This document shows, piece by piece, positions 35,703 to 48,434 of a DNA stretch of 64,000 nt. The DNA is from Sanguinoderma infundibulare (taxonomy: Eukaryota; Basidiomycota; Agaricomycetes; Polyporales; Polyporaceae). The stretch is from the NCBI GenBank assembly GCA_032821775.1, contig JAVLRN010000005.1, forward strand, positions 1,364,001 through 1,428,000. The letters are read 5' to 3'. Position numbers and translations under genes: made by a program. The notes under the pieces are model-generated. The model did not search any database, was not told the origin of the DNA, and worked only from the letters and a program-made list of their open reading frames with translations. Within the stretch, counting starts at the first letter, position 1. Every line of letters starts with the position of its first letter.

Positions 35703-37447
35703 GACTTTGCGTGGTATGAACCCAACGAAGGCGGGGGATCACCAATGGCGCAAAGACGCGAAAGACTGGTGCTGGGGGACCTCAGCGGCCGTGCTTTTGA
35801 ACGGAAAGACGGAGGGCGGCGACGGAGACTGAGGGAGGCCATAGTGGGCTATTTCACAGATGAGAAAACCGGTTACAAATCGGCCGCCCACGTACCTCCC
35901 CATGCCGAACCGCAGGACATCGACGCCGAGATGCCGACCCATTCCGTCCGACCATCGTCGCGTTCGCCCCACCCGCCTCCGATGCACACCTAAGCACTGT
36001 CAGCCATCTTCCCAGCCTGAGATACGACACCGTGCATGCAGTGCTCGCTCATGGATTGTCAGCTTCAGCAACGAGCAACGACGTCGACGTTGCGACTCTG
36101 GCGCCGACAAAGCGCATCCTTCTCTTCAAGTTCTCGGTCCAATTTGGGACCATTTATGGTCCGCTGATACCATCATGTCACGGATCATCAGAGCTCCCCG
36201 GTCCGTCCGACGTCGCACTCTCGCGTCAAGAAACTGATCGAGTCACAGTAGTCAGCCCCACAGCACCCACTCGTTTGAGCCTCCTCGAGCCGAATGGCAT
36301 TGGGCAAGCCCACACAGGCCCACACGTGCTTTATGTCCATTCTGAGGTTTTATGTGCGTGCGTCCGCCTCGGACGCCTTTTGGCGTTTTCTTTCCGCTAG
36401 CCACGGACTAGAAGTGCGACATTATTCAGCCCCCATCCAGCCGCCTATATATGGTCTCTTTGCTCTTTGCTTCCGCTCGATCATATGACCCACTGTCGCG
36501 CCATATCTACTGCAACGAGCTTCACCATCGATTGTAGCCAATTTTGTTGCACATGTGCTCGCGAACCAACCACCAACGTTTATCTCGTATCTGCAACCTT
36601 CGAGGCTCAACGTGTTCTGAGAAGCTTCGACCTCATTGCACTCGTCTCTCCGGGCCTTCGGCACTCCTTGCGTGTTCACGAGGACGACAGACGGCGGTCC
36701 ATGCTGCGCTATTGCCGGACGCTCCCCGACACCATCGTATCGGGTCCGTTCGAAGCTGCCTACACGTAGCTCGCGAGTAGTAGTTTCCTACAGAGTCGGA
36801 TGACGTGCCGCGTTCCACGCCTCTTCGGCGTGTTCAGCTCGTACTAATTTGGTACGAATACAAGTCATGTCTTTCGGCCGACTGCTTTTGGCCGCATACT
36901 TGGCTCCATTCCTTGCCCTTGGTCCAGGATTTTAATCGACACGGAGCTCCATCCGTGGTGCTACCTTTCGCCCCTCCCCACTAACAAGCCTTCTGGCTAC
37001 CGGGCCACCTGATGCCATCATCCACGCAGAGGAACCTCGCGAGATGCGCCAACGGTTCAGCCGAAGTTACACCATCCTTGGGAGCAAAGACATTTCGTCC
37101 CACAGGTCTCATTTATCTCTTAGGAACGTTGGAGTAAGTTAGCTTCACTCGCTGAGATCTTGTATGTCTTTTTCTACTGACAGCAATTGGGGCATTCATC
37201 ACGACCACGAGAATACGAAGACCAGATGAAGACGTTGGGACACCATCACCTCAGCCTCTACTCAGCTAACGTAAGACCCATGCAGAGATCCAGCGAAGAT
37301 GATCGTGATTATCTAATTTTAGGATTATGTAAGACCATCTCTGCCCTGTCTCCGTCTGACTCTCTCTCGTCCGCGCCTCCTCACCAGGACACAGAACCCT
37401 CCCTTCTCTTTTCATCCACCATCCACCCCATCTCCTAGAATCTCCAG
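35703..37447. promoter_or_regulatory. Long divergent region, MFS transporter / Ran
   Basis: This 1.7-kb region lies between two divergent starts. Immediately upstream of Ran a strongly pyrimidine-rich tract (about 37340-37435) and several GT...AG pairs suggest a spliced 5' leader. A TATATAT element lies at 36446-36452, followed closely by a small ORF described separately. The rest has no coding signal I trust. Confidence 0.4.
36485..36769 (+). CDS. Small hypothetical ORF downstream of a TATA element
   Basis: A 94-codon ATG frame (MTHCRAISTATSFTIDCSQF at its start, five Cys overall) begins about 33 bp after TATATAT at 36446. No homology or signal peptide is recognised. The spacing to the TATA element is too short for a usual leader unless translation starts almost at the cap. 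Low support. Confidence 0.15.
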   Translation: MTHCRAISTATSFTIDCSQFCCTCAREPTTNVYLVSATFEAQRVLRSFDLIALVSPGLRHSLRVHEDDRRRSMLRYCRTLPDTIVSGPFEAAYT

Positions 37448-38598
37448 ATGGCTGAGCAGAACATCCCCACCTTCAAGCTCGTCCTTGGTGCGTATTCTCT
37501 GCGTCATATTCAAGTGCTGTCTTACTCACGAAAACTTTGCCTTCCGCTCATGCATCTTGATCGATGTCTGTGCCACTCGTCCGTTTTCGTGTCTTTCGTC
37601 CTCAAACTTGCGTCCTTCTATCCATGTAACGCGATACGACGTGATTGGATACAGTCGGCGATGGAGGAACCGGCAAAACTACCTTTGTCAAGGTATGTCT
37701 CTAACTGCCTTGCCCTCTGGAGTCCCCGATCGTGTGCTGATCAACAACGCCTTTCTAGCGCCACTTGACGGGTGAATTCGAGAAGAAGTACATCGGTAAG
37801 TGGCATGATCGCGTCGCACGCTGCTAGGGCCTTTGTGTATAGGGATATTAATCCCGCCACCGCCGTGCAGCCACGCTTGGTGTCGAGGTCCACCCTCTCT
37901 CGTTCTCCACCAACTTCGGCACGATATGTTTCAACGTCTGGGACACTGCGGGCCAAGAGAAGTTTGGTGGTCTCCGTGATGGCTACTATATCCAGGGCCA
38001 GTGCGGTATCATCATGTTCGACGTCACCTCCCGTATCACCTACAAGAACGTCCCCAACTGGCACCGTGATCTGGAGCGTGTTTGCGAAAACATTCCCATC
38101 GTCCTCTGCGGTAACAAGGTCGACGTGAAGGTGCGTGGCTCAACGCCAGTCATGAGGCGCGCCTGTGGGGACTGATCGTCATTGCCTTATCTGTCTACTT
38201 GTGCTGCAGGAGCGGAAAGTTAAGACGGGGAGCGTCACCTTCCACCGCAAGAAAAACATCCAGTACTTCGAGATCTCGGCCAAGTCTAACTACAACTTCG
38301 AGAAGCCATTCCTCTGGCTCGCGAGGAAGCTTGTTGGGTACGTATCACATACCAAACGACCAAATCATACAGCTCTGACCGTCCTTCGCCTGCTTAGTAA
38401 CCCGTCTCTGGAGTTCGTTGCTGCTCCCGCACTCGCGCCCGCGGAGGTCCAGGTCGATGCTGCGCTCATGGAGCAGTACCAGCGGGAGCTCGCGCAGGTA
38501 CGCATCGATGTCAAGCGTCTGTCAAGAACTATCATTGATCTCGTGTCATCTTACAGGCCGAGGCCGTTCCCCTGCCAGAAGAGGATGACGACTTGTAA
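37448..38598 (+). CDS. GSP1: Ran GTPase (GSP1/Spi1)
   Basis: Ran drives nucleocytoplasmic transport and spindle assembly through its GTP/GDP gradient. The first three coding exons are very small: [26 protein letters not shown] (P-loop) and [12 protein letters not shown]. The switch regions [10 protein letters not shown] and [20 protein letters not shown] follow, then GNKVDVK and [14 protein letters not shown], the guanine-base motifs. The protein ends in the acidic tail PLPEEDDDL that defines Ran. Phases agree across all introns. All functional residues I can check are present. The CT-rich leader fits a highly expressed gene. Confidence 0.97.
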
Positions 38599-39363
38599 AT
38601 TTACGCGTTCACGACACTTATTACGCTCCAGGTGCCCCATCTGTTTTCGTCCACACGCGCTGTACCCTCCATTGTTTCTGTACCAAAGCTCATCATATCA
38701 CACCAGAGTAGCCATCCTCTGAAACCCCTGCTACGAGTACGCATTCCCCCACACTGTAGAAGTCGTTTGTCGGTTGCCTTTGTATCGAAATTTTCTTTGC
38801 ATGCAGCAATGTGTACTCATTGAAGGGGCGGATATATCTGTCTGGGAATCAGGCAACAATCTTCACCATCTTGGTAAGTGGGCAATGGGTTAAGGCAGAG
38901 GAAGTGCCACGCATTTTGTGAGAAACGTACTTAGGAGGCGTGGTTTGCCCGCCGTGCTCCCTCGACGTACCGAACTTCGTCTAGCTTCCGTGCGAACACG
39001 ATGTACGGTCGGTCAGTCTTCGAGCCTCAGTAAAATCCGAAGAGCGCCATGCCAGGGTGCATATATAAGCCAGCCGTTTTGCAGTGAGTTTACGGCGAGC
39101 CCTCAGGCTCGACCTACGCGCCGCACCCTTGGCCACTAATCGAGCTCTGTACTTCGATTGCTGACACTGGTTGAGACGCGTTGCTCACATGATGCGCGTT
39201 GGAGGGAGGAATATCGGGCGCCTTTCTTTGTGTGTGGTGGGTGATCGGAATATTTCGTCGTCTGCATAGCTCCACCTCGACCTGGGCCTTGCTCTCCTTC
39301 TCCCGCGGCCTCCATCTCCCATCTCCTGAGCAGCCACGGTCTCTGCACGCTCGCGCCGTGTCC
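38599..39363. promoter_or_regulatory. Ran 3' UTR and PTC7 promoter
   Basis: A strong TATA-like element TATATAAG lies at 39062-39069, about 295 bp before the PTC7 ATG, and ACGCGT lies at 39176-39181. The first part (to about 38830) is presumably the Ran 3' UTR. No separate gene is supported. Confidence 0.4.
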
Positions 39364-41099
39364 ATGACTTTGTCCTTTCTCGCCAAACACTCGTTGTTAC
39401 CCCGAACGTCAACCCGGACACCACCACCAAAATGCAGCCTGCACGCCAAACACGCGCGCTCCTTCGCCTCGTCCTTCCCGACCTCGACCTCGACCTCGTC
39501 TCTCCCCAGGCCGTACCGTTTCCACGTCGGGGCCAGCTGGGCGGGCAAGCCGCACGACCCGCGCGGTCCCCGCATCAAGTCCAGCCCTTTCCCCCCCGAC
39601 AGCCCGGTAGGAAGGTGGCGGGACGCGACGCTCTCGCGGCCGAACCCTGGAGCTGGCAGGCACATCGGCGAGGATTTCTTCTACATCCAGGACGTGAGTG
39701 CGTTTGGGTTTATGCTCTGCAGCGAGTCGTGCGTTGAATGCGAAGCCGGGTGCGTGCCACTGTGTGGTACATCACAACAGATGCGGGACAAATCCGTGAG
39801 TCGCGGCCCAGGGCTCGTCTCCCGATCGCTCTTCTCTGACGTAGGTGGGCGCGCCTGGCGCGTATGCGTCTTTCGTCTTTTTCTGCTTTGTTTTCTGGCA
39901 GGGCATCTCGCTCGGGGTCGCGGACGGGGTCGGGGGATGGACAGAGTCCGGCATCGACCCGTCGCTGTTCTCCCAGGCGCTCATGTTTCACGCACATCGA
40001 TATTCCAAGGTCGCTTGGCCCGGCGAGCCCGAGGTCGACCCGATGCAGGAGTACGAGGAGCGTGAGCAGGTCGAGGGGTGGGAGCTCTCGCCGGTAGAGT
40101 GCTTGGAGTCTGCCTATGGAGGCGTGCTCAGGGAACGCGGCGTCCTGGCCGGTGAGTACCGTGAAGTCGGGCTGTCCGGGGTTGTATGTGACTGATGCGT
40201 TTGGTGTGCTCAGGCTCGAGTACGGCATGTATACTCACGCTGAACGCGTCGACGGGGATGTTGCGCGCGGCGAAGTAAGTGGTCTGTCGTATCATCTCCC
40301 CGCGCCAAGGGCTTGGACTGAATCTGGTCGACTTGCGTACCAGTCTTGGCGATAGTGGCTTTCTCATAATCCGCGGCTCGCAGGTGATTTACCAGCAACG
40401 TTCTCAGACACACTTCTTCAACTGCCCAAAGTACGTACTCGTATGCATGGCGTCTTTGGCGTCGCGCTGACGAGATTTTGTATGCGTGTTAGACAACTTT
40501 CAAAGCTGCCCACCTCCCAAAAACGTTTCTCCCGAGCAGTCGTTGACCATCCCACTGACGCAGATCTTTGCGAGTTGAAGCTACGACACGGTGACCTGAT
40601 CATCGCGTATGTGCGTAGCGGTCCGCTAGCGGGACTGTTGATCTTTTCGCTAATTGGCCCATCACACGTCACAGACCGACGGACTGTCGGATAACGTGTT
40701 TCCTTCAGAGACTGTCGCCATCTGCTCCCTCGTGGCGAGACAGTTCCAACACAATAGACGGACACTCACGCCCACAGGGGAGACGGAAGTGGTGGCCAGC
40801 GCCGAAGATGATGAAGTGCAGGCAATAGCAGAACGCATTGTGGACTACGCGCGGATCTGTATGGCTAACACGAAGCGGGTCAGTCCTTTTGAGCGGGCTG
40901 CGGCGCGAGAGGGCATGTACTTCCGAGGCGGGGTGAGTCCGAAGTCGGACTAGATCATGGAGTGCGTTTACTGACCAACCGGCGAGTGTAGAAAATAGAC
41001 GAGTGAGTATTGGGGCGGGGGTTTGTACCAAACCTGGACTTACATGTGTCGTTTACTAGCGTGACCGTCGTCGTCGCGATGGTTCAAGAGGCCATCTGA
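39364..41099 (+). CDS. PTC7: Mitochondrial PP2C phosphatase PTC7
   Basis: PP2C-type Ser/Thr phosphatase; yeast Ptc7 activates coenzyme Q synthesis by dephosphorylating Coq7. The start (MTLSFLAKHSLLPRTSTRTP) is Arg/Ser-rich without acidic residues, fitting a mitochondrial presequence. Metal-binding signatures are present: GEDFF, GVADGVGGW, GSSTACI, LGDSGFL, TDGLSDNV and DDVTVVVAMVQEAI at the end. The first exon ends FFYIQD and is followed by an 87-nt intron (39694-39780). A 15-nt exon encoding MRDKS (39781-39795) comes next, then a 106-nt intron. The 87-nt intron has no stop and preserves frame if retained. Confidence 0.93.
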
Positions 41100-42286
41100 G
41101 GGTGCTTGATCGCAACACTCCTCCACTGTTTCGTCAGTATATTCCTTCGTAATTTGTGCCGAAATTGCGCTGACATGTCGGTTTAGCACATAGACTTGAG
41201 AGATTCCATCCACCATGTTGATACCGGACCAGGCTACACCGTGCATTTCGATACCCTACTGCTGACCACTTGGGACACCATGTGTAATCTACCTGTAGTG
41301 TGCATCTTATTGTCAATTGTAAATTATGCATTTCGACACCTTCATCCCTAGAGGTGAGACGCGTTCATCGAGACTTGGCTTTTTGTCGCCGAAAGTTCCA
41401 GGGTGATTGTAGAGCTCTTGCGCGACCGGTTTCGTGACCAATTGAGGGTTTTGCGCCGGCCGGGATGACCGATTGCAGTGCGCACAAGGTTGGGGTCGAT
41501 ACCTGTGGCGTGCTGTTGCCCAGAACTGCCTCTTAGTCTCCTGTGTGCTCGAGGGCTCGGTGGGAATGCACTCTTTACTAGCACAGCTTGGACGGGTTTA
41601 AGACCCCGGTGGCATTGTATGTTTTCTCAGTCACTTAAGTTCCGTTTGCAGCCCAGGACAAACCGTTCACTAACACTGGGAGGGGTGTCTGTTCGTATTG
41701 ACCGACATTGCAAGCAACGATTAGGCGGAGTGGGACGTCATGGGGAATGGGATGCCATCGCAACGGGAGACATACGAGTGTCCTGACATGGCGATGGTCG
41801 AGCTTGACGGGCGGGTGAATTTGTTTTATCAACGTCGTTCACGAGCACGCGGGCTGCAATTCTACCGAAGCGGAGCGGCGTCGGTTGGTTCGGCTATACG
41901 GGCTTCGCGGGGCGCTGGTGGAGAGAGGTGGCCGATGCACAACAACGAGTAGACACTGTCGGCCTGAGCGTTGGAAATACTTCAAGGCTGGAGGGTATGT
42001 ATCCAATGGAGGGACCAGGGGGAGATGTCTGATGAGGGAGGGACGGGGCAAGGCCGATTTGGGCGCGGCAACGGGCTTCCCACGCAACCGATGGGACAAA
42101 CAAGGAACGGTTTCAGAGCCGAGTCCCAAGTTGACCTCGCCCTCGCTCCCTCGCCCATCACTCGCTGCCTCTCCCTCCCAAGCACACAGACCCAACACCA
42201 GCTGTTGTCGGTCGTTTCACTCCTTTGCTCACCCACGTCCTCTCCGCCCTACACTGCGTCCATCCTGACGCGCCCCTATCCTCTCC
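41100..42286. promoter_or_regulatory. FKS1 upstream region
   Basis: This holds the PTC7 3' UTR and the glucan-synthase promoter. C/T-rich sequence occupies about 42135-42285, immediately before the FKS1 ATG. An ACGCGT occurs at 41359-41364. Short frames are not supported as genes. Confidence 0.4.
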
Positions 42287-45200
42287 ATGGCTGCGCGCCC
42301 CGGCTATAACCAGCTGAATCCCTTTTCCAATCAACCGCAATACGTTCGTCAGTACTCCGACTCCGACGCAGAATCCTACACCAGCCGCAACGCAAGCAGT
42401 GTTCCCCTAGCGAGCTCGGGCTATTACGATGGCACCTACACCCCTCAGTGTGAGTACTCTTGACCCACCGCCCCTGTGGGGCCACAGTGCCGCCCCACTA
42501 CTCCATCCTATCAGTCGAGATGGACTCGTACTGGCTGGCTGTGCATAGTATATAGAATGGGCGAGGGCGTCGCTGTTATTCTGTATTTTTCGTCATGCCT
42601 TCCCGCTACAGGCCCATGTTACACGACACCTCATCGGCAGAGTCCCTCGCCGTTCCCCCCCACCCCGCTGGTAGCAGTAGCAGCTCCGGCTCTGGCTCTA
42701 CGTACTCCAGCTCGTCCTTCGAGCACCATGAGTCAGTACCGATACTGACATACGCTCTTGCAGCCGGCGAGGAGGCCGGCTTCCCCGGCTACAACCGCCA
42801 CTACAGTGCGTCCGTCGACTCTCACATGAGTGTGGGCACCAGCATCGCGACAGGCAACCCGTTCTCCGACATCCCGGGTGCCAGCGAGCCCTTCCCAGCG
42901 TGGTCTGCGGAACGCCAGATACCCATGTCCACCGAGGAAATTGAGGACATCTTCCTCGACCTTGCGCAAAAGTTTGGCTTTCAGAAGGACTCGATGCGAA
43001 ACATGGTACGTCTGCTCTTCACACACTCTTTCCCCCTCCGACGTAACCCCATCCCATCCCCCAAAATCTCTTTCCGTTCCTCCGACGACTGTTGGCGGTG
43101 GAGCATCTCTGTCAAACGTGATTGCTGAACTGCGCCCCCAGTTCGACTTTCTGATGACCCTCCTTGATTCGAGGGCGTCTCGCATGACACCCAATCAGGC
43201 CCTCCTCACGGTCCACGCCGACTACATCGGCGGCCAACACGCCAACTATCGGAAGTGGTATTTCGCCGCGCAGCTTAACCTCGACGACGCCGTCGGCCAG
43301 TCGCAAAACCCCGGGCTCCAGCGCCTCCGCAGCGTCAAGGGTGGCGTCAAGACCGCCGGGAGCAAGTCGCTTGACAGCGCCCTCAACCGCTGGCGGAACG
43401 CGATGAACAACATGAGCCAATATGACCGTCTTCGCCAGGTCGCGCTCTACCTGCTTTGCTGGGGCGAGGCGGGTAACGTCCGGTTCACGCCGGAGTGCTT
43501 GTGCTTCATCTTCAAGTGCGCGGATGACTACTACCGGAGTCCTGAATGTCAGAATCGGATAGACCCCGTTCCAGAGGGTCTTTACCTGGAGACGGTCATC
43601 AAACCCATCTATCGCTTCATGCGCGACCAGGGTTACGAGGTAGTCGATGGAAAGTTCGTCCGGAGGGAGAAGGACCACGACCAGATCATTGGCTACGACG
43701 ACATCAACCAGCTCTTCTGGTACCCGGAGGGTTTGGCCAAGATTGTCCTGCAGGATAACGTAAGTTTATGTCGTGCTTCTAACGTGAGACTTAGGACCTC
43801 AACAATTGCTTCCAGACTCGTTTGATCGACGTCCCACCAGCACAGCGATTCACCAAGTTCGGCCGCGTCGCATGGAATCGCGTCTTCTTCAAGACATACT
43901 TCGAGAAGCGTTCGTCGGCCCACCTGCTCGTCAACTTCAACCGAATCTGGATCCTTCACGTCGCTTTCTTCTGGTTCTACACCGCGTTCAACTCCCCCAA
44001 GGTTTACGCGCCGAAGAACAAGGCGTCCCCCTCTGCGCCCATGACCTGGTCTGCGACCGCTCTGGGAGGTGCGGTCGCAACGCTGATTATGATTGCGGCA
44101 ACTCTTGCCGAGTTCTCTTACATCCCCACCTCTTGGCACAACGCCAGTCACCTCACTGCTCGCCTCATCTTCCTCCTCATCGTCCTCGCACTTACCGGTG
44201 GTCCCACGTTCTACATTGCCCTCGTCGACGGCCGCGCTGGTCAGGGCAACATCCCACTCATTATTGCCATCGCGCAGTTCTTCATCTCGGTCGTGGCAAC
44301 GCTCGCGTTCAGTATCATCCCCTCGGGAAGGTTGTTCGGCGACCGTGTCGCTGGCAAGTCGCGCAAGTACATGGCTTCGCAGACCTTCACGGCGTCGTAC
44401 CCCGTCCTCACTCGCTCAGCGCGCATGGCTTCAATCTCCATGTGGCTGCTCATCTTCGGATGCAAGTTCGTCGAGTCGTTCTTCTTCCTGACCTCGTCCT
44501 TCTCCAGCCCGATCGCCGTCATGGCGCGGACTAAGGTTCAGGGATGCAACGACAAGTACTTTGGAAGCGCGCTTTGCAGCAACCAGGTGCCATTCGCGCT
44601 CGCGATCATGTACGTCATGGACTTGATCCTGTTCTTCCTGGACACGTACTTGTGGTACATCATCTGGGTCGTCGTGTTCTCGGTCACTCGTTCGTTCTAC
44701 CTTGGTCTGTCCATATGGACGCCTTGGAAGGAGGTTTACACTCGGATGCCGAAGCGTATCTACGCCAAGCTCCTTGCGACGTCGGAGATGGAGGTGAAAT
44801 ACAAGCCCAAGGTACGTTACATTACCTGAGTTAACATACAACGCAGCCTGATAGCGGTGCAGGTCCTCGTCTCTCAAGTCTGGAATGCCATCATCATCTC
44901 GATGTACCGCGAGCACCTCCTTTCGATCAACCACGTCCAACGTCTCCTCTACCACCAGGTCGACAGCCCAGACGGTCGCCGTACGCTTCGCGCACCTCCC
45001 TTCTTTACCAACAACAACGGCAACGAGTCCCAGTTCTTCCCTGTTGGTGGAGAGGCTGAGCGTCGTCTTTCGTTCTTTGCCTCTTCCCTCACCACTGCGT
45101 TTCCGGAGCCGCTTCCCGTCGATTCCATGCCTACATTCACCGTCCTTGTACCGCACTACTCTGAGAAGATCCTGTTGAGCCTTCGGGAGATTATCAGGGA

Positions 45201-48200
45201 GGAGGACCAGAACACCCGTGTCACGCTCCTCGAGTACCTCAAGCAACTGCACCCGGTTGAATGGGACAACTTCGTTAAGGATACCAAGATCCTCGCGGAG
45301 GAATCCGAGACCACAACGTTCGACGGGACGCAGAGCACGAACGAGAAGTCGGGCAGCAAGCGGACGGACGACCTTCCCTTCTACTGCATCGGTTTCAAGA
45401 CGGCCGCGCCGGAGTACACTCTTCGTACGCGTATTTGGGCCTCCCTGCGCGCGCAGACACTCTACCGTACCGTCTCTGGTATGATGAACTACTCCAAGGC
45501 CATCAAGCTGCTCTACCGCGTCGAGAACCCTCAGATCGTTCAGCGCTTCGCTGGCAACACGGATCGCCTTGAGCGCGAGCTCGAGCGCATGTCCCGCCGG
45601 AAGTTCAAGTTCACCGTCTCGATGCAGCGCTACGCGAAGTTCAACAAGGAGGAACACGAGAACGCCGAATTCTTGCTCCGCGCATACCCCGACCTGCAAA
45701 TCGCGTACCTGGACGAAGAGCCTGCGCCGAAGGGCGGCGATCCACGCCTGTTCTCGACCCTCATCGACGGACACTCCGAGATCGACGAGCAGACCGGGAA
45801 GCGGAAGCCCAAGTTCCGCGTCGAGCTGCCCGGTAACCCCATTCTCGGTGACGGCAAGTCGGACAACCAGAACCACGCGATCATCTTCTACCGCGGCGAG
45901 TTCCTCCAGCTCATCGATGCGAACCAGGACAACTACCTCGAGGAGTGTATCAAGATCCGGAACATCCTCGGCGAGTTCGAGATGTACAACGTTTCGAGCC
46001 AGAGCCCGTACGCGCAGTGGGGCCACAAGGAGTTCAACAAGTACCCCGTCGCTATCGTCGGTACGCGCGAGTACATCTTCTCGGAGAACATCGGTATTCT
46101 CGGTGACATCGCGGCCGGAAAGGAGCAGACGTTCGGTACTCTCACGCCTCGTGTCCTCGCTTGGATCGGCGGAAAGCTGCACTACGGTCACCCCGATTTC
46201 CTGAACGCGACGTTCATGGCGACGCGTGGTGGCGTGTCCAAGGCTCAGAAGGGTCTCCACCTGAACGAGGATATCTTCGCCGGTATGACCGCCATCTCGC
46301 GCGGTGGACGTATCAAGCACTCCGAGTACTACCAGTGCGGCAAGGGTCGTGATCTTGGTTTTGGCACCATCCTGAACTTCCAGACCAAGCTCGGTACCGG
46401 TATGGGTGAGCAGATGCTCAGCCGCGAGTACTACTACCTCGGCACGCAACTGCCCATCGACCGCTTCCTCACGTTCTATTACGGCCACCCCGGTTTCCAC
46501 ATCAACAATATTCTCGTCATCTACTCGATTCAGACCTTCATGATTACGCGTAAGTTGTGCTTTGTCAAGCGTGGTGACGATGCAGCGACTGACGGGTTTA
46601 CATTCAGTTCTTTACATTGGTACGCTCAACAAGCAACTGTCTATCTGCAGGGTCGACGCGCAGGGCAATGTCCTCGGCGGACAGCCTGGTTGCTACAATC
46701 TTATCCCGGTGTTCGATTGGATCAAACACTGCATTATTTCTATCTTCTTGGTCTTCTTCATCGCGTTCCTGCCACTGTTCATGCAGGGTATGTGACTTTT
46801 TGACGTCATCTAACTTGGTTGAAGCTTACATATGCTCTGCAGAGCTTCTTGAACGTGGTACTGGCAAGGCGCTCGTTCGTCTCGGGAAGCACTTCTTGTC
46901 CCTTTCGCCCATTTTCGAAGTGTTCTCGACGCAGATATACTCGCAGTCCATCCAGAGCAACCTTACCTTCGGTGGTGCCCGGTACATCGCGACGGGTCGT
47001 GGTTTCGCGACGACTCGTATCTCGTTCACTATCCTCTACTCTCGCTTCGCTGGACCCAGTATCTACATGGGTATGCGCAACCTGCTTCTGCTCCTCTACG
47101 CTACCATGGCTATCTGGACGCCGTTCCTCATCTACTTCTGGTTCTCGGTCCTCTCGCTATGCATTGCGCCCTTCGTCTTCAACCCGCACCAGTTCTCGTT
47201 CGCCGACTTCATCATCGACTATCGCGAGTTCCTCCGCTGGATGTCCCGTGGCAATTCGCGCGCGAAGGCGAGCTCCTGGTACGGCTACTGCCGTCTGTCG
47301 CGTACGATGATCACCGGTTACAAGAAGAAGAAGCTAGGCCACCCGTCCGACAAGATGGCGGGCGACGTGCCCCGTGCCAAGTGGCGGAGCGTCATTTTCT
47401 CCGAGGTCATCCTCCCGATCTGCATGGCCACGATCTTCGTCATCGCGTACATGTTCGTCAAGTCCTTCCCCGACAGGAACGGGAACCAGAACCCGAGCGC
47501 GCTCATCCGCATCGGTGTCATTGCCATCGGTCCCGTCGTGTGGAACGCTACGGTGCTCTTGACGCTGTTCTTCATCTCGCTGTTCCTTGGACCAATGCTC
47601 GACGGCTGGGCGAGGTTCCCGTCGTTCATGGCAGCGTTCGCACACTTCATGGCCCTCATCGGTCTTATCGCCTTCTTCGAGTTCTTCGTATGTATTCCTC
47701 CTGCCCTCCCTTTGGTCTTTCATGTCCTGACGTTTTTGTAGTGGTTCCTCGAGCTCTGGGACGCGTCGCACGCGGTGCTCGGTGTCATCGCGATCATCGC
47801 CATTCAGCGTGCCATCCAGAAGATCCTCATCTCCGTGTTCCTCTCGCGTGAGTTGAAGCACGAGGAGACGAACAGGGCATGGTGGTCCGGCAAGTGGTAC
47901 GGCCGTGGACTCGGCTCGTCGGCGTTCTCGCAGCCCGCGCGTGAATACGTGGTCAAGATCGTCGAGATGTCCCTCTGGACGTCGGACTTCCTGCTCGCTC
48001 ACATTCTCCTGATCGTCATGACGCCGCCCATGTTCATTCCGTTTATCGACAAGATCCACTCGACGATGATGTGTAAGTTTCGATTTAATCGTCAGTATTT
48101 TGAAGTCCGAGGTGCTGACCTTTTCCTGTAGTCTGGTTACGACCCTCGAAGCAGATTCGTCCGCCATTGTTCTCTACGAAGCAGAAGCGTCAGCGAAGAT

Positions 48201-48434
48201 GGATTGTACGTCTCTTTCCACATCCTCCGCAATGCGGTTTACTGACACGCTCTTCTAGGTGTTCAAGTATTCGCTGGTTTACATCATCGTGGTTGCTTTC
48301 CTCGCTGCTCTGATCGCTCTGCGTGCGTTACCGTCCGTGCATGCCATGTCTGTCTTTTCACTAACTGTTGTTCTACAGCCGCACTTTTCCGGGACCACAT
48401 CACGTTCAATTGTACTGTATGCCAGAATATCTAA
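42287..48434 (+). CDS. FKS1: 1,3-beta-glucan synthase catalytic subunit (GT48)
   Basis: This plasma-membrane enzyme makes cell-wall 1,3-beta-glucan from UDP-glucose and is the target of echinocandins. The Ser/Tyr-rich cytosolic N-terminus ([20 protein letters not shown]) leads to the FKS1 N-terminal domain ([20 protein letters not shown]). Several membrane spans occur at about 43930-44700. The large central GT48 catalytic region spans about 44860-46550, with [40 protein letters not shown] and [20 protein letters not shown]. Further membrane spans run to the end, [19 protein letters not shown]. About ten short introns; the product is roughly 1,800 residues, normal for the family. A 689-codon antisense frame within it is a codon-bias artefact. 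Confidence 0.97.

Noticed and set aside
35449..35745. Alternative frame overlapping the start of the MFS gene
   Set aside because: It is a +1 shadow of the first transporter exon, whose frame continues into DHA2 motifs.
44431..46500. 689-codon open frame antisense to FKS1
   Set aside because: It is the mirror of a GC-biased, intron-free FKS1 exon. Its product is a repetitive Glu/Asp/Leu/Val/Arg-rich sequence with no domain, as expected from codon bias.
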